Origin: M269 sp964640795
Lineage (GTDB): Bacteria > Pseudomonadota > Gammaproteobacteria > Enterobacterales > Alteromonadaceae
NCBI GenBank assembly: GCA_964640795.1
Contig: CAZXIN010000006.1
Span: forward strand, 95,718 to 159,717
Length of the DNA: 64,000 nucleotides
Reading direction: 5' to 3'
The position numbers were made by a program, and so were the translations under genes. Below, in pieces: positions 1 to 9,063 of this stretch (position 1 is its first letter; each line of letters starts with the position of its first letter). The notes below the pieces were generated by a model. That model searched no databases, was not told where the DNA came from, and saw only the letters and a list, made by a program, of their open reading frames with translations.

Positions 1-1
1 A

Positions 2-88
2 TTACATCGGGGTAGAGTCAGTGATTTTTGTCACCCGTTTGTTGAGCAAGCTATTTTTAAGAAGTTTGAAGAACGAGAAAAACAATAA
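2..88 (+). CDS. 3' end of an unidentified gene (partial)
   Basis: An open frame enters from the left edge and ends at TAA. It encodes about 28 residues rich in charged residues (ending KKFEEREKQ). It converges on mutM with a short gap. In relatives the gene beside mutM is often coaD or an LPS-sugar gene, but this tail is too short to assign. The frame could be chance. Confidence 0.4.
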   Translation, partial: LHRGRVSDFCHPFVEQAIFKKFEEREKQ

Positions 89-144
89 TACCAATCACTT
101 CTGGTAGATTGGTATCACTTGTACAGTTGGGATTAGGCTGGTGT

Positions 145-954
145 TTAGGTTTGGCATTTAGGGCAATAAAAGCTGTTACGTTGACCTATAACCACAGACT
201 TAATGTCACTCTCGCAGCTTTTGCAAAGTTCATTTTTTCTACCATACACAAACAACTCTTGGGCAAAATACCCGGGTTGCCCATCCACTTGAGCAAAATC
301 TTTTAACGTTGTGCCACCTTGTTTGATAGCACGCTCTAGGACAATTTTTATCTTCTCGGCTAATGTCACGTAGCGCTTTTTGGAGATGGTTTTAGCCGAG
401 CGTAATGGACTAACGCCAGCTAAGTAAAGAGACTCACTTGCATAGATATTACCAACACCAACAACCGTTTTATTGTCCATAATAAAATTCTTAACCGCTT
501 GCGTCTTTCCACGTGACAGCTGAAACAAACGCTCACCATCAAACTCCTCAGTTAAAGGCTCAGGACCCAAATGTGCGAGAACACTCGCCTTGTCTCCGGT
601 TGCTTGCCACAAGCAAGCACCAAAGCGCCTAGGATCGTTTAATCGCAAACAAGAGCCATTCTCAACGCATATATCAAGGTGATCGTGTTTCACAACCGGT
701 GTATTTGAAGGAACGACCCTGAGCTTTCCTGACATCCCTAAGTGCAAAATAATAGCGCCTACTTGCGTTTCAAGTAGCAAGTATTTAGCTCTGCGCGTCA
801 CAGAGGTGATTTTTAATCCAACTGTACTATCTATCTCTGTTGGAATGGGCCAACGTAATTGACGCTGTCTGACGACGATTTTTTCTATGCGTTGATCAAG
901 AAGGTGGGGGGTAATGCCTAAACGGCTCACTTCGACTTCCGGTAACTCAGGCAT
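145..954 (-). CDS. mutM: Formamidopyrimidine-DNA glycosylase
   Basis: This base-excision repair enzyme removes 8-oxoguanine and formamidopyrimidines from DNA and cleaves the strand by beta/delta elimination. The protein is 269 aa, the normal family length. It begins MPELPEVEV, giving the N-terminal catalytic proline and the following glutamate. The helix-two-turn-helix segment lies around residues 150-175 (near NKTVVGVGNIYASE). A C-terminal zinc finger has Cys244, Cys247, Cys264 and Cys267. Its ATG overlaps the stop codon of the upstream gene (TAATG), so the two are probably translationally coupled. Confidence 0.97.
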   Translation of the reverse strand: MPELPEVEVSRLGITPHLLDQRIEKIVVRQRQLRWPIPTEIDSTVGLKITSVTRRAKYLLLETQVGAIILHLGMSGKLRVVPSNTPVVKHDHLDICVENGSCLRLNDPRRFGACLWQATGDKASVLAHLGPEPLTEEFDGERLFQLSRGKTQAVKNFIMDNKTVVGVGNIYASESLYLAGVSPLRSAKTISKKRYVTLAEKIKIVLERAIKQGGTTLKDFAQVDGQPGYFAQELFVYGRKNELCKSCESDIKSVVIGQRNSFYCPKCQT

Positions 955-1418
955 TAATGTAACTCCTCCGGAATAAAAGCAGACAGTGGTTGATCTGCGA
1001 TCAAATAAACCTGCTGTTCATACTCCATTAAAATATCGGTGCCAAAAGGCATGACTTTGAATACCCTGCCTTGGTCTTCTCCTGCCATCCAAGCTGTCAC
1101 AATATAAGGCTCTTGTAAGGTTACCTGACTATAAGCAATCATTTCTGTACTTTGCCATTGTAGAGCAATAGTCGCTAGTGCCTGCTCACCGCTATTAATT
1201 GCAGGTTGGACACGCCACCCTTTGCCAATACGCTGTATTTCATGCTGACCGTAATCGAGTGTGATGAGAGGCTTATCTTGAGGTAATAATGGAATGATAC
1301 CCTGAATATTATCCGTCGGAGGACCGAATAATTTATCCATACGACTAAATAATACAATCAGTATCAACATACTGAAAATCAGTACATTGTTTGCACCTTT
1401 TTGACCTAATCGAATCAC
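954..1418 (-). CDS. Hypothetical single-pass inner-membrane protein upstream of mutM
   Basis: This 154-aa protein is not assigned to a named family. Residues about 11-27 (ANNVLIFSMLILIVLFS) form one N-terminal transmembrane helix, and the rest reads as a compact periplasmic beta-rich domain. It is cotranscribed with mutM through a one-base stop/start overlap, but coupling alone does not show a role in repair. No cysteines or catalytic motifs stand out. Confidence 0.75.
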   Translation of the reverse strand: MIRLGQKGANNVLIFSMLILIVLFSRMDKLFGPPTDNIQGIIPLLPQDKPLITLDYGQHEIQRIGKGWRVQPAINSGEQALATIALQWQSTEMIAYSQVTLQEPYIVTAWMAGEDQGRVFKVMPFGTDILMEYEQQVYLIADQPLSAFIPEELH

Positions 1419-1478
1419 ACTAGAATGCCATTAACCTAGACTAAGGCCATGATAACAAGCAAAGCGCTAGATGCAACA

Positions 1479-1500
1479 AAGCCCGGCGAAACCGGGCCTT
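1479..1500 (-). terminator. Probable terminator of the rpmB-rpmG operon
   Basis: On the minus strand a GC-rich hairpin (AAGGCCCGG, loop TTTCG, CCGGGCTTT) follows the rpmG stop by about 25 bases. The 3' arm runs into TTTGTT. The stem is strong, but the U tract is short. Confidence 0.65.
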
Positions 1501-1524
1501 GATGGAGACAATAAACAAGTAGTA

Positions 1525-1680
1525 TTACTTGATTTTTGCTTCCTTGAACATCACATGCTTACGCACAACAGGATCAAATTTTTTGATCTCCATTTTGCCT
1601 GGCATATTACGTTTATTTTTATCTGTGGTGTAGTAAAAACCTGTACCAGCAGAAGAAACCAATTTGATTTTGTCACGCAT
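1525..1680 (-). CDS. rpmG: 50S ribosomal protein L33
   Basis: A 51-aa basic protein of the large ribosomal subunit, starting MRDKIKLVSSAGTGFYYTT and ending VMFKEAKIK. These are the signature ends of the cysteine-free form of L33. It lies 12 bases downstream of rpmB, the usual rpmB-rpmG pair. The length matches the family. Confidence 0.97.
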   Translation of the reverse strand: MRDKIKLVSSAGTGFYYTTDKNKRNMPGKMEIKKFDPVVRKHVMFKEAKIK

Positions 1681-1692
1681 AATACAAATTCC

Positions 1693-1929
1693 TTAAACTT
1701 TTTCGCCACGTGCACGGATATCAGTCAATACTGAATCAATGCCTTTTTTATCGATAATACGCATACCTTTAGCAGTAAGGCGTAATTTAACAAAACGGTT
1801 TTCACTTTCAACCCAAAAACGATGCGTTTGTAGATTAGGTAAAAAGCGACGTCTGGTCGAATTTCTGGCGTGTGAGCGATTGTTACCTACCGCAGGACGT
1901 TTGCCAGTGACTTGACATACTTTGGACAT
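1693..1929 (-). CDS. rpmB: 50S ribosomal protein L28
   Basis: A 78-aa ribosomal protein beginning MSKVCQVTGKRPAVGNN, the canonical L28 N-terminus, and ending RARGEKV. A longer frame exists upstream (to 1974). The start here is preceded by GGAGAC at good spacing and matches the family length, so the 15 extra residues are rejected. It is the first gene of the rpmB-rpmG operon. Confidence 0.97.
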   Translation of the reverse strand: MSKVCQVTGKRPAVGNNRSHARNSTRRRFLPNLQTHRFWVESENRFVKLRLTAKGMRIIDKKGIDSVLTDIRARGEKV

Positions 1930-2017
1930 TGTAATTGTCTCCACATTAACTTTACTATAACGCTGACAGCCCATTATTCGCAGTCAGTCAATCTACTCTA
2001 GAGATAAGAGGGCGCAC

Positions 2018-2046
2018 TTTATACAGCATATCCGATTTCGATTCAA
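2018..2046 (-). promoter_or_regulatory. Sigma70-type promoter of rpmB-rpmG
   Basis: On the minus strand TTGAAT, a 17-base spacer and TATAAA form a good -35/-10 pair about 90 bases upstream of the rpmB start. The transcript would have a leader of about 80 bases. Assigned by sequence only. Confidence 0.65.
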
Positions 2047-2059
2047 CAATTCTGTGCCA

Positions 2060-2878
2060 TCAAATAGGATCTTTTATGATCCCGTACGGTGTTCGTGTTA
2101 GTTTCCGCCTCTTCGTATAATTTCTTATCTCCTTGTTTTTTATTATCATTTCTTGCGTAACATAGCCTCGTTCATGATCTAAATGTACACAGATCGCAGA
2201 GTATCGAATTTGCTTGGATTTTAATCCGCGGTTAAGCAATCTTTCCCCTAGTTCACGATCTTCCCCGCCATATTGCATGCGCTCATCAAAACCATTAGTG
2301 GCCATGATATCTTTGCGCCAGCCAGACGCATTGTGGCCGTTCCATGTCGCCTGAGTCGGTGTCAGACTATTGTATACTTTCTCTTTCCATCCTTTGGCTG
2401 TCAGCTTCATTAGCTTATGGGTATCTTCTACTCCATGCTCTTTAAGCCAATCGGGATCAAACGCTCTACCATCGTCAATATCTTCTTTGCTGATGATGTT
2501 GCTCGTCATGGTTGGAAGCTTCAAATAGCCACCAGAAAGGAAATACCCTTTTTGCGCATTCTTTGCATGCACTTGCAGAAAATCGCTCCTAGGGACGCAA
2601 TCACCATCGGTAAAGACCAAATAGTCATATTGGCTTACTGCAATGGCTTTATTGAGAATTCGTGTCTTCCTAAACCCTTTGTCTTCTTGCCATACATGTT
2701 TAATTTTTAATGTACTTTTACGTTGAAATTTAGTGACCCTTTCTTTGGTATCTATCGTAGAGCCATCATCTGCGATAACAACTTCGAAATCTTTAAAAGC
2801 CTGATTCTCGAATCCCCAAAGTACTTTCTCCATCCAGTCTGGGGAGTTATAAGTTGAGAATATGACACTAATTTTCAT
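2060..2878 (-). CDS. Family 2 glycosyltransferase (GT-A fold)
   Basis: A 272-aa nucleotide-sugar transferase. The N-terminal MKISVIFSTYN opening and the ADDGST motif near residue 40 are typical of GT2. FTDGDCVPR gives a DxD-type metal/nucleotide-sugar site near residue 90. NGHNASGWR followed by GGEDRELGERL in the C-terminal third resembles the glycosyltransferase/galactosyltransferase C-terminal region. The upstream start (2911) would add 11 residues before the conserved beta strand, so the internal ATG is used. The gene lies between rpmB and radC. A role in LPS or capsule glycosylation is plausible; donor and acceptor are unknown. Confidence 0.85.
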   Translation of the reverse strand: MKISVIFSTYNSPDWMEKVLWGFENQAFKDFEVVIADDGSTIDTKERVTKFQRKSTLKIKHVWQEDKGFRKTRILNKAIAVSQYDYLVFTDGDCVPRSDFLQVHAKNAQKGYFLSGGYLKLPTMTSNIISKEDIDDGRAFDPDWLKEHGVEDTHKLMKLTAKGWKEKVYNSLTPTQATWNGHNASGWRKDIMATNGFDERMQYGGEDRELGERLLNRGLKSKQIRYSAICVHLDHERGYVTQEMIIKNKEIRNYTKRRKLTRTPYGIIKDPI

Positions 2879-2954
2879 AGACCTAACGATCAGTTCATTA
2901 CCAGCACCCATTTTATATTATTCATAGCGGAGTGACAGAATAATGACGACAAAA

Positions 2955-3629
2955 CTATATTAGACCGCGTTGAGCAAAAGACGTTGTTCGACCATCGCCA
3001 ACAATGAGGTGATCCAAGACCTGAACATCGATCAAAGCAAGTGCTGATTTGATACGTTGTGTTATTTGCTTATCAGCCTGACTTGGCTCAGCGACTCCTG
3101 ACGGATGATTGTGCGCAAGTATTACTGCTGCGGCTTGCTTATCAAGAACAAGCTTTAAGATATCTCTTGGGTAGACTGGTGCGCTATCTATGCTGCCATA
3201 AAACAGGGGTTTATATTCTATCAATTGATGTTGACTATTAAGGAGTAGCAATGCAAAAACTTCTCGTTCTTCGTCTCTCAATTGGCTTGTTAAGAATAAC
3301 GACGTTTCTTCGACACTAGAGAACACATTGGTTCGTTCTAGCTGTAATGCATAATATCGCCGCGCCATTTCCAAAGTTGCTTGCAACTGCACGTATTTAG
3401 CTTTCCCAAGCCCTCTTGCTTTGCAAAATGTTGTTTCATTGCAAGAGAGTAATGCGCGTAAGTCACCAAAGGAGGTTAAAAGTTGCCTTGCCAAATCAAC
3501 CGCACTTACACCAGGTAAACCTGTACGCAAAAATATTGCTAGTAATTCGGCGTCACTGAGTCCGCTTGCTCCTTGTAGAAGCAACTTTTCTCTGGGTCTT
3601 TCTTGTTCGGGCCAATCCATTATCTTCAT
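2955..3629 (-). CDS. radC: RadC family JAB-domain protein
   Basis: A 224-aa UPF0758 protein. The N-terminal helix-hairpin-helix-like part (RPREKLLLQGASGLSDAELLAIFLRTG) is followed by a JAB/MPN metalloprotease-like domain with the AHNHPSG ... SQAD zinc motif near residues 171-186. Despite the name, its role in DNA repair is disputed and its biochemical function is unsettled. It is divergent from coaBC, as in many gammaproteobacteria. Confidence 0.95.
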   Translation of the reverse strand: MKIMDWPEQERPREKLLLQGASGLSDAELLAIFLRTGLPGVSAVDLARQLLTSFGDLRALLSCNETTFCKARGLGKAKYVQLQATLEMARRYYALQLERTNVFSSVEETSLFLTSQLRDEEREVFALLLLNSQHQLIEYKPLFYGSIDSAPVYPRDILKLVLDKQAAAVILAHNHPSGVAEPSQADKQITQRIKSALALIDVQVLDHLIVGDGRTTSFAQRGLI

Positions 3630-3782
3630 CGCAGTATCCCTATTTTCGTATAAATTCGTTTATTTCTTCTACATACCTATACCTAAGTAGTAAGAAATAA
3701 CACTTTCCAAACAAGCCAAAAACAACCGATAATGGTATTCTTAGTTTTTAGCTCAAATTATAGCGACAGCCCTTTCTCTACT

Positions 3783-4982
3783 ATGTCTCAGTTATTAAAC
3801 AAAAATGTACTGTTAGGTATTTCCGGTGGTATCGCCGCATACAAAACGCCTGACCTTGTTCGAAAACTCAAAGCCGCTGGTGCTAACGTCAGAGTTGTTT
3901 TGACGCAATCAGCCAAAGAATTTGTGAGTACTTTATCACTACAGGCCGTCTCTGGATTACCTGTTTCGGACAGTTTACTTGATCCCGCTGCTGAGGCAGC
4001 CATGGGACATATAGAACTTGCTAAATGGGCAGATATTATTTTGATAGCCCCAGCAACAGCCAATATCATGGCTAAGATCACATACGGGATAGCCGACGAT
4101 CTACTGACCACTTTATGTTTAGCAACAACCGCCAAAATGGTGATGGCGCCGGCGATGAATCAACAAATGTGGGCTGCGACAGCAACTCAGGCAAACTTAG
4201 CCACTTTGAAGGAGCGAGGCGTCATTATGCTAGGACCTGATGAAGGTTCTCAAGCCTGCGGTGATGTGGGTGCTGGGCGCATGTTGGAGCCTTTAGAGAT
4301 TGTGGAGCAGCTCGGTTTACCTGATCCTTCCAATGAGTTTGCTGGTAAACATATTGTTATTACAGCAGGGCCGACACGCGAAAATATTGATCCTGTACGA
4401 TATATCAGTAATTTTAGCTCAGGTAAGATGGGTTACGCATTGGCGCAAGCATCAGTCGCTATGGGGGCTAAAGTTAGTTTAGTCTCTGGGCCAGTGAACC
4501 TAAGCGCACCTTTAGGGTGCGACTTAATTAAGGTAAATAGTGCTCAACAAATGCTAGAAGCAGTCGAAAGTAAAAGTGGTCAGTGTGATATTTTCATCGC
4601 TTGTGCCGCTGTTGCTGACTACAGAACAGTCGCTGTTGCTGATCAGAAAATGAAAAAGACAAAAGATGATGAGTTAACACTTACTCTTGTTAAAAACCCT
4701 GATATCCTTGCAACTATTGCAGCAAAAGAAGATGCTCCGTTTACTGTTGGTTTTGCCGCTGAAACGCAGGATGTTGCACATTATGCTAAAGGTAAGCTTG
4801 AGCGTAAAAAGTTAAATATGATCGCAGCCAATGATGTCTCTGACAAAACCATTGGATTCAACAGTGACAATAACGCGCTGACCGTATTTTGGAATGGTGG
4901 TGAGCAAACCTTACCTACAGCGGATAAACAAACATTAGCAAGAAACTTGTTATCACTCGTAGCGAAGAGGTTTCAAGCTTAG
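3783..4982 (+). CDS. coaBC: Bifunctional phosphopantothenoylcysteine decarboxylase / phosphopantothenate-cysteine ligase
   Basis: A 399-aa coenzyme A biosynthesis enzyme. The N-terminal CoaC flavoprotein half carries GGIAAYK, the His of MGHIELAKW, PAMNQQMW and the Cys of ACGDVGAGRML. The C-terminal CoaB half carries ITAGPTRE...DPVRYISNFSSGKMG and the AAVADYR motif. It converts 4'-phosphopantothenate with cysteine and CTP to the cysteinyl intermediate, then decarboxylates it to phosphopantetheine. The start at MSQLLNK is preferred to an upstream frame start at 3732 because GISGGIAAYK normally lies close to the N-terminus. No dut gene follows it. Confidence 0.97.
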   Translation: MSQLLNKNVLLGISGGIAAYKTPDLVRKLKAAGANVRVVLTQSAKEFVSTLSLQAVSGLPVSDSLLDPAAEAAMGHIELAKWADIILIAPATANIMAKITYGIADDLLTTLCLATTAKMVMAPAMNQQMWAATATQANLATLKERGVIMLGPDEGSQACGDVGAGRMLEPLEIVEQLGLPDPSNEFAGKHIVITAGPTRENIDPVRYISNFSSGKMGYALAQASVAMGAKVSLVSGPVNLSAPLGCDLIKVNSAQQMLEAVESKSGQCDIFIACAAVADYRTVAVADQKMKKTKDDELTLTLVKNPDILATIAAKEDAPFTVGFAAETQDVAHYAKGKLERKKLNMIAANDVSDKTIGFNSDNNALTVFWNGGEQTLPTADKQTLARNLLSLVAKRFQA

Positions 4983-5134
4983 GGTCTTTGGGCCTAGACC
5001 ATGAGGTCATACCGGATCGAGATAGTGCTTAATACTAGGTTTTTGCGAATAGCCATTCTCGGATAGAAATGAACCAACTATTGAAGACAAAAAGGTGACG
5101 CCGCCTTCAATAACTCTAACGGCAAGGAGAAGTC

Positions 5135-5725
5135 ATGCCAGCTAGTAAACGGCCGAATAGACGCGCTCAAATACTGCAATCGCTTGCGAGCATGCTTGAA
5201 ACAAATCCAGGGCAACGTATTACTACCGCTAAGTTGGCGGCACAAGTCGGTGTTTCAGAAGCTGCCTTATACAGGCACTTCCCCAGTAAAGCCCGCATGT
5301 TTGAAGGCTTGATTGAGTTCATCGAAGAAACTTTATTTTCTCGCATTAGCAAAATACTCGCTGAGGAGAAAGACACAACGGTTCGTTGCCAACTCATTAT
5401 GCATTTATTGCTGGGCTTTGCGGAAAAAAATCCCGGTATTACACGTATACTCAACGGCGATGCGCTAATGGGTGAACAAGAAAGATTGCGTACTCGCATA
5501 GCGCAACTATTTGAACGTCTTGAGACGCAGCTTAGGCAAGTTCTACGTGAGCGTAAGTTACGCGAAGGAAAAGCTTTGAGTGCAGATGAAGCACTTATTG
5601 CCAATCTGCTTATTTGTTTTGCTGATGGTCGTATTAATCAATATATACGTAGTGAGTTCACAAGGAGGCCAACTGAGGGCTTCAATGAACAATGGCAAGT
5701 TATTAAAACCCAGTTTTTTATCTAG
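5135..5725 (+). CDS. slmA: Nucleoid occlusion factor SlmA (TetR-like)
   Basis: A 196-aa DNA-binding protein that blocks FtsZ ring assembly over the nucleoid. The N-terminal helix-turn-helix (TTAKLAAQVGVSEAALYRHFPSK) and the following segment match SlmA closely, and the C-terminal two-thirds is the dimerisation/FtsZ-binding domain. A good ribosome-binding site (AAGGAGAAGTC) precedes the ATG. Location after coaBC agrees with the usual dfp-(dut)-slmA order. The stop codon overlaps the edge of dispersed repeat copy A. Confidence 0.95.
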   Translation: MPASKRPNRRAQILQSLASMLETNPGQRITTAKLAAQVGVSEAALYRHFPSKARMFEGLIEFIEETLFSRISKILAEEKDTTVRCQLIMHLLLGFAEKNPGITRILNGDALMGEQERLRTRIAQLFERLETQLRQVLRERKLREGKALSADEALIANLLICFADGRINQYIRSEFTRRPTEGFNEQWQVIKTQFFI

Positions 5726-5923
5726 AGCTTTTTACTCTTTGCTGTGTAGATTTTGCTCTAAATAGAGGCTTTTTGATTGCGGCGCGTACTGCTAGGCTAT
5801 AAAGATAAGTCAAAAGTACGCAACAAAGAGCAAGAAGCTTTTATGACGAATCCTTCGGACAACGTTTGTTATTGACACTCCATCAAAGCCTATTCGTTTA
5901 CATCAATAAACCTGAACCGGATC
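5723..5923 (-). repeat. Dispersed intergenic repeat, copy A (with remaining spacer to 6153)
   Basis: Read on the minus strand this copy runs GATCCGG ... TCAATAACAAAC ... CATAAAAGCTTCTT ... CTTTTGACTT ... CGCAATCAAAAAGCCT ... TTTAGAGCAAAATC ... CAGCAAAGA ... GCTCTA. It aligns over most of its length with copy C (15134-15305) in the same order, and its distal half aligns with copies B and D. No open frame runs through it. The rest of the 428-base spacer (5924-6153) shows no gene or clear signal. Confidence 0.75.
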
Positions 5924-6153
5924 TATTAGATCCCACAATGTCCTAGATTTAACACCTGTTAAATATTGTTGAATGATCAGTTCTTACTCGGGGCGGGTAT
6001 AAAGCCTGCGCCGCGAAAAAGATTCCGTGACGCAGGTTTATTTGGTTTGGACAGGTGTTTCTGTGAGAGCAGTTTTAAACTGCGAAAACCTTAAATTGCT
6101 CGGTATAATCCCTAACTAAAGTCGGTCCCACAAAAACTTCGGTGGCACATAGC

Positions 6154-7809
6154 TTATTTACCGAATGTATTACCGAAGAAACTATCACTATTCCATTTAG
6201 GGCGTTCTGCTTGATTACCAATGGTTAAACCGATTTGATAATTGATTTGAGCGAAATTCTTCGCCGCATTCCAATTAAAGTCATCGTTCAGTTCATCAGA
6301 TGGTTTGTGGTAGTGGGCAGCCATAAAGCGACCAAACTCTTTACTTCCATCAATATCAGTTGAATTTGACTTCAAACCAGGGAACAAGAATACGGCAGGA
6401 ACACCTTGCTTAACAAAGCTGTAGTGATCTGAGCGTGTAAACAAATTCAGCTCCGGCCAAGGATCATCTGCTAACTCCAACCCAACTTCGTTCACTGCTT
6501 TCTTCACAGAACCTTTCAAGTCACTGTGATTTGCACCGAATGCAATGAGATCTGCAAAGTCATGTGTGATGAGCGGCATGTCGAGGTTAACGTTAGCAAC
6601 CATGGCACTTTGTGGCACCGTTGGGTTGCGAGCATAGTAATCAGCACCGAGTAAACCTTTCTCCTCACCTGTGACTGACACAAACAAGATAGAACGCTTA
6701 GGACGCTCTTTCAGTTCGCTGAACAGTCTAGCTGTTTCCAACATGATTGAGGTTCCGCTGGCATTATCCATTGCACCGTTATTGATTTTGTCTTTCTTAA
6801 CTGTTTTAGCTAAACCAATATGATCCGAGTGTGCAGAGTAAACCACGTACTCAGTCTTAAGTGTTGGGTCACTACCTTCTATCATTCCGACCACATTCGG
6901 GCTGGTGATCTCTTTGTGTGTACTGGTTTTAGAGAAGTCCAATGTGTAAGCTAATTCAAAGCCTTTCGGTGAATTATCAGCTTCTAAATCTTGATAGATA
7001 TCTTCTAAAGAACGTTCGCTACCTTCAAATAGAATCGAACCAGCTTCTTTACTGAAGTAAGCACTGTTCTTTATGCCTGGATTCACATTAGCAGGTTGTC
7101 CATCTTTGCCAACCCAACGAACACGAGGGGTATGCAAGAAATTAAGCTGATTCTGATAGGGTCTAACTTTTTCAGCAGTGGGCGTACTCAGAGTGATAAT
7201 ACCAATAGCACCATTCTTTTCTGCATGCTTACTCTTCTCTGCGCCAGAACCAAAGTGAGCGCCTTCTTCGGTAGGGAAGGACGCAGGCTTACCAGATAAC
7301 ATAACAACGACTTTGCCTTCGACATCTAAGCCGGCGTAATCGTCATGGGACATCTCAGGTGCCACAATACCGTAGCCAACAAACACCATTTCACCAGAGA
7401 CAGTTGCTTCAGTCTCCAATGTGCTAGGTCCCGTTAGGTATTGTGCTGGATAGCTGAGTGATGTTGTCTGGCCGTCTTTTGTCAAAGTCAGTGAGGGCGA
7501 CTCTTGCTCCAAGAAAGCCTGACGAAATGTCACACGTTGCATAAAGCTATCATTGTCACCCATGGGGATTAAGCCATATTGTTCAAATTGTGAAGCAATG
7601 TAGAGCGTTGCCAGTTCGTGTCCACGTGAACCCGTATCTCGGCCTTCCAACATATCATGCGCAAGAAACCCTAAATGCGCTTTGATACGAGTAGAGTCTG
7701 CTTCAAGTACTTGGGGTGATGTCTCTTTGGCGGTGGATTGTACCTCGCCTTGGCAAGCTGTGAGGGCAACTGCGCCAGCCAATAATCCGACCTTTAACGA
7801 TTTATTCAT
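6154..7809 (-). CDS. M28 family metallopeptidase, lipoprotein
   Basis: A 551-aa predicted lipoprotein aminopeptidase. Residues 1-19 are a lipoprotein signal ending LTAC, with Cys19 as lipidation site. A protease-associated-like insert follows. The M28 dizinc core shows AHSDHIG (His, Asp), MDNASGTS (Asp), GEEKGLLG (catalytic Glu pair), NLDMP and a late SDHYSF His. It probably trims peptides in the periplasm or at the outer membrane. Substrate preference cannot be read. It is divergent from a TetR gene with a 158-base shared spacer. Confidence 0.92.
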   Translation of the reverse strand: MNKSLKVGLLAGAVALTACQGEVQSTAKETSPQVLEADSTRIKAHLGFLAHDMLEGRDTGSRGHELATLYIASQFEQYGLIPMGDNDSFMQRVTFRQAFLEQESPSLTLTKDGQTTSLSYPAQYLTGPSTLETEATVSGEMVFVGYGIVAPEMSHDDYAGLDVEGKVVVMLSGKPASFPTEEGAHFGSGAEKSKHAEKNGAIGIITLSTPTAEKVRPYQNQLNFLHTPRVRWVGKDGQPANVNPGIKNSAYFSKEAGSILFEGSERSLEDIYQDLEADNSPKGFELAYTLDFSKTSTHKEITSPNVVGMIEGSDPTLKTEYVVYSAHSDHIGLAKTVKKDKINNGAMDNASGTSIMLETARLFSELKERPKRSILFVSVTGEEKGLLGADYYARNPTVPQSAMVANVNLDMPLITHDFADLIAFGANHSDLKGSVKKAVNEVGLELADDPWPELNLFTRSDHYSFVKQGVPAVFLFPGLKSNSTDIDGSKEFGRFMAAHYHKPSDELNDDFNWNAAKNFAQINYQIGLTIGNQAERPKWNSDSFFGNTFGK

Positions 7810-7967
7810 GTTTGTAACCTATGTAAAACCGTTGAAGTTTTATCAACGGACGCTTATTTTTCATTTTTGAGCTGCCGCAACGTTAATCTAATCCCTCTAA
7901 AAATGCTAGGGCTTGCCACCTTGACATCTTTTGATATAGCACTAATCTATTGAGAATTACTGTTCTT

Positions 7968-8549
7968 ATGACTTTACAGATGCCCAGAAAAGCACTCTAT
8001 GATATAGACCAAGTCCTTTCTCTTTCCGTCGATGTGCTGTTAGAACACGGCTACCACGGAACCATTATGGATGAATTGATTGCCCGTACCGATTTTAATC
8101 GCCGTGGCTTTTACATTGAATTTTCAAGCAAACAACAGTTTTTCTACCGTGTTATTGAGCATTATCAGCAAACAAAATTACTGCCTATCATTGCAATTCT
8201 CGATGGTCATCAAGGGTTACTCTCCATAGAGCAGTTTTTTGAATCTTATATTGATCTTGTCGGTGGTAGAGGATGCCTATTAATCAATGCTATTACAGAA
8301 TTAGGCTTTGATGATGATAAAATCAAAGACATTGGCAGGCACTATATCGACCAGCTTCAGCTCGGTTTTATTGGTTGCCTTGAAAATGCAATACAACAAG
8401 GGCAAATACGTTCTCTTATTAATATCGAGTCAACGGCATTGCAATTGACCAGTTACGTACAAGGGTTTGCCGTAAACGGCATCATGACAGCAGACAACGA
8501 AGAGTTAAGATTAGCAACGCGAGCACTATTAGGGCCATTGTCAAAATAA
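7968..8549 (+). CDS. TetR/AcrR family transcriptional regulator
   Basis: A 193-aa regulator. The N-terminal helix-turn-helix is recognisable (TIMDELIARTDFNRRGFYIEFSSKQQFF), and the remaining all-helical domain has the TetR ligand-pocket length. The upstream TTG frame start at 7950 adds six residues and is less likely; an alternative ATG lies at 7980. The gene is divergent from the M28 peptidase, so autoregulation and control of the peptidase are possible but unproven. The ligand is unknown. Confidence 0.88.
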   Translation: MTLQMPRKALYDIDQVLSLSVDVLLEHGYHGTIMDELIARTDFNRRGFYIEFSSKQQFFYRVIEHYQQTKLLPIIAILDGHQGLLSIEQFFESYIDLVGGRGCLLINAITELGFDDDKIKDIGRHYIDQLQLGFIGCLENAIQQGQIRSLINIESTALQLTSYVQGFAVNGIMTADNEELRLATRALLGPLSK

Positions 8550-8632
8550 TATCAATGGCCCCTTTATGTATCTCTGGTTTCTCGTTAAAATCGCTCCCCT
8601 TTTCTATAAATAAAGCAGTTCAAGGCAATATT

Positions 8633-8953
8633 ATGAGCGAAAAAACGCCGTTATTTAGAATCCAATTTATCAGTAATGGCGAACGTTATGAGCTCTATGT
8701 CAAAGAGGTGACTCAAAGCTCTATGTTGGGCTTTGTGGAAATTGGTGGTTTTGTATGGGATACACACACCAGCTTAGTTCTGGACCCATCTCACGAAAAG
8801 CTGAAAGGTGAATTCGAGGGTGTTAAACATACCTACGTTCCGATGCACAGTGTTTTGCGTATTGATGAAGTGGAAAAGCAGGGGACTGCGAAAATCACTG
8901 AGTTATCAGACAAAGTCGCACAGTTTCCTAGCCCTATTTATACGAAAAAGTAA
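8633..8953 (+). CDS. DUF1820 family protein
   Basis: A 106-aa soluble protein matching the short DUF1820 family of gammaproteobacteria: FRIQFISNGERYELYVKEV near the start, and SMLGFVEIGGFVWDTH with a C-terminal segment containing P-S-H-E-K-L. The frame is open 26 codons further upstream, but MSEKTPLFRI is the usual beginning and an AAGG precedes it. No biochemical function is established for the family. Confidence 0.85.
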   Translation: MSEKTPLFRIQFISNGERYELYVKEVTQSSMLGFVEIGGFVWDTHTSLVLDPSHEKLKGEFEGVKHTYVPMHSVLRIDEVEKQGTAKITELSDKVAQFPSPIYTKK

Positions 8954-9063
8954 TAATCATATTTGCACAAAAAAATGCATTAACGGGTATAGTTAAAGGT
9001 TGAAGCAAGTTGAACTTTGCTTTACGCGAATTTTCAAATGACAAGTAAAGAGGCACGTTTTAA

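Noticed and set aside
1175..1357. Reading frame of 60 codons on the minus strand within the hypothetical gene upstream of mutM
   Set aside because: It is a shadow in another frame of a better-supported gene, with no ribosome-binding site or family similarity.
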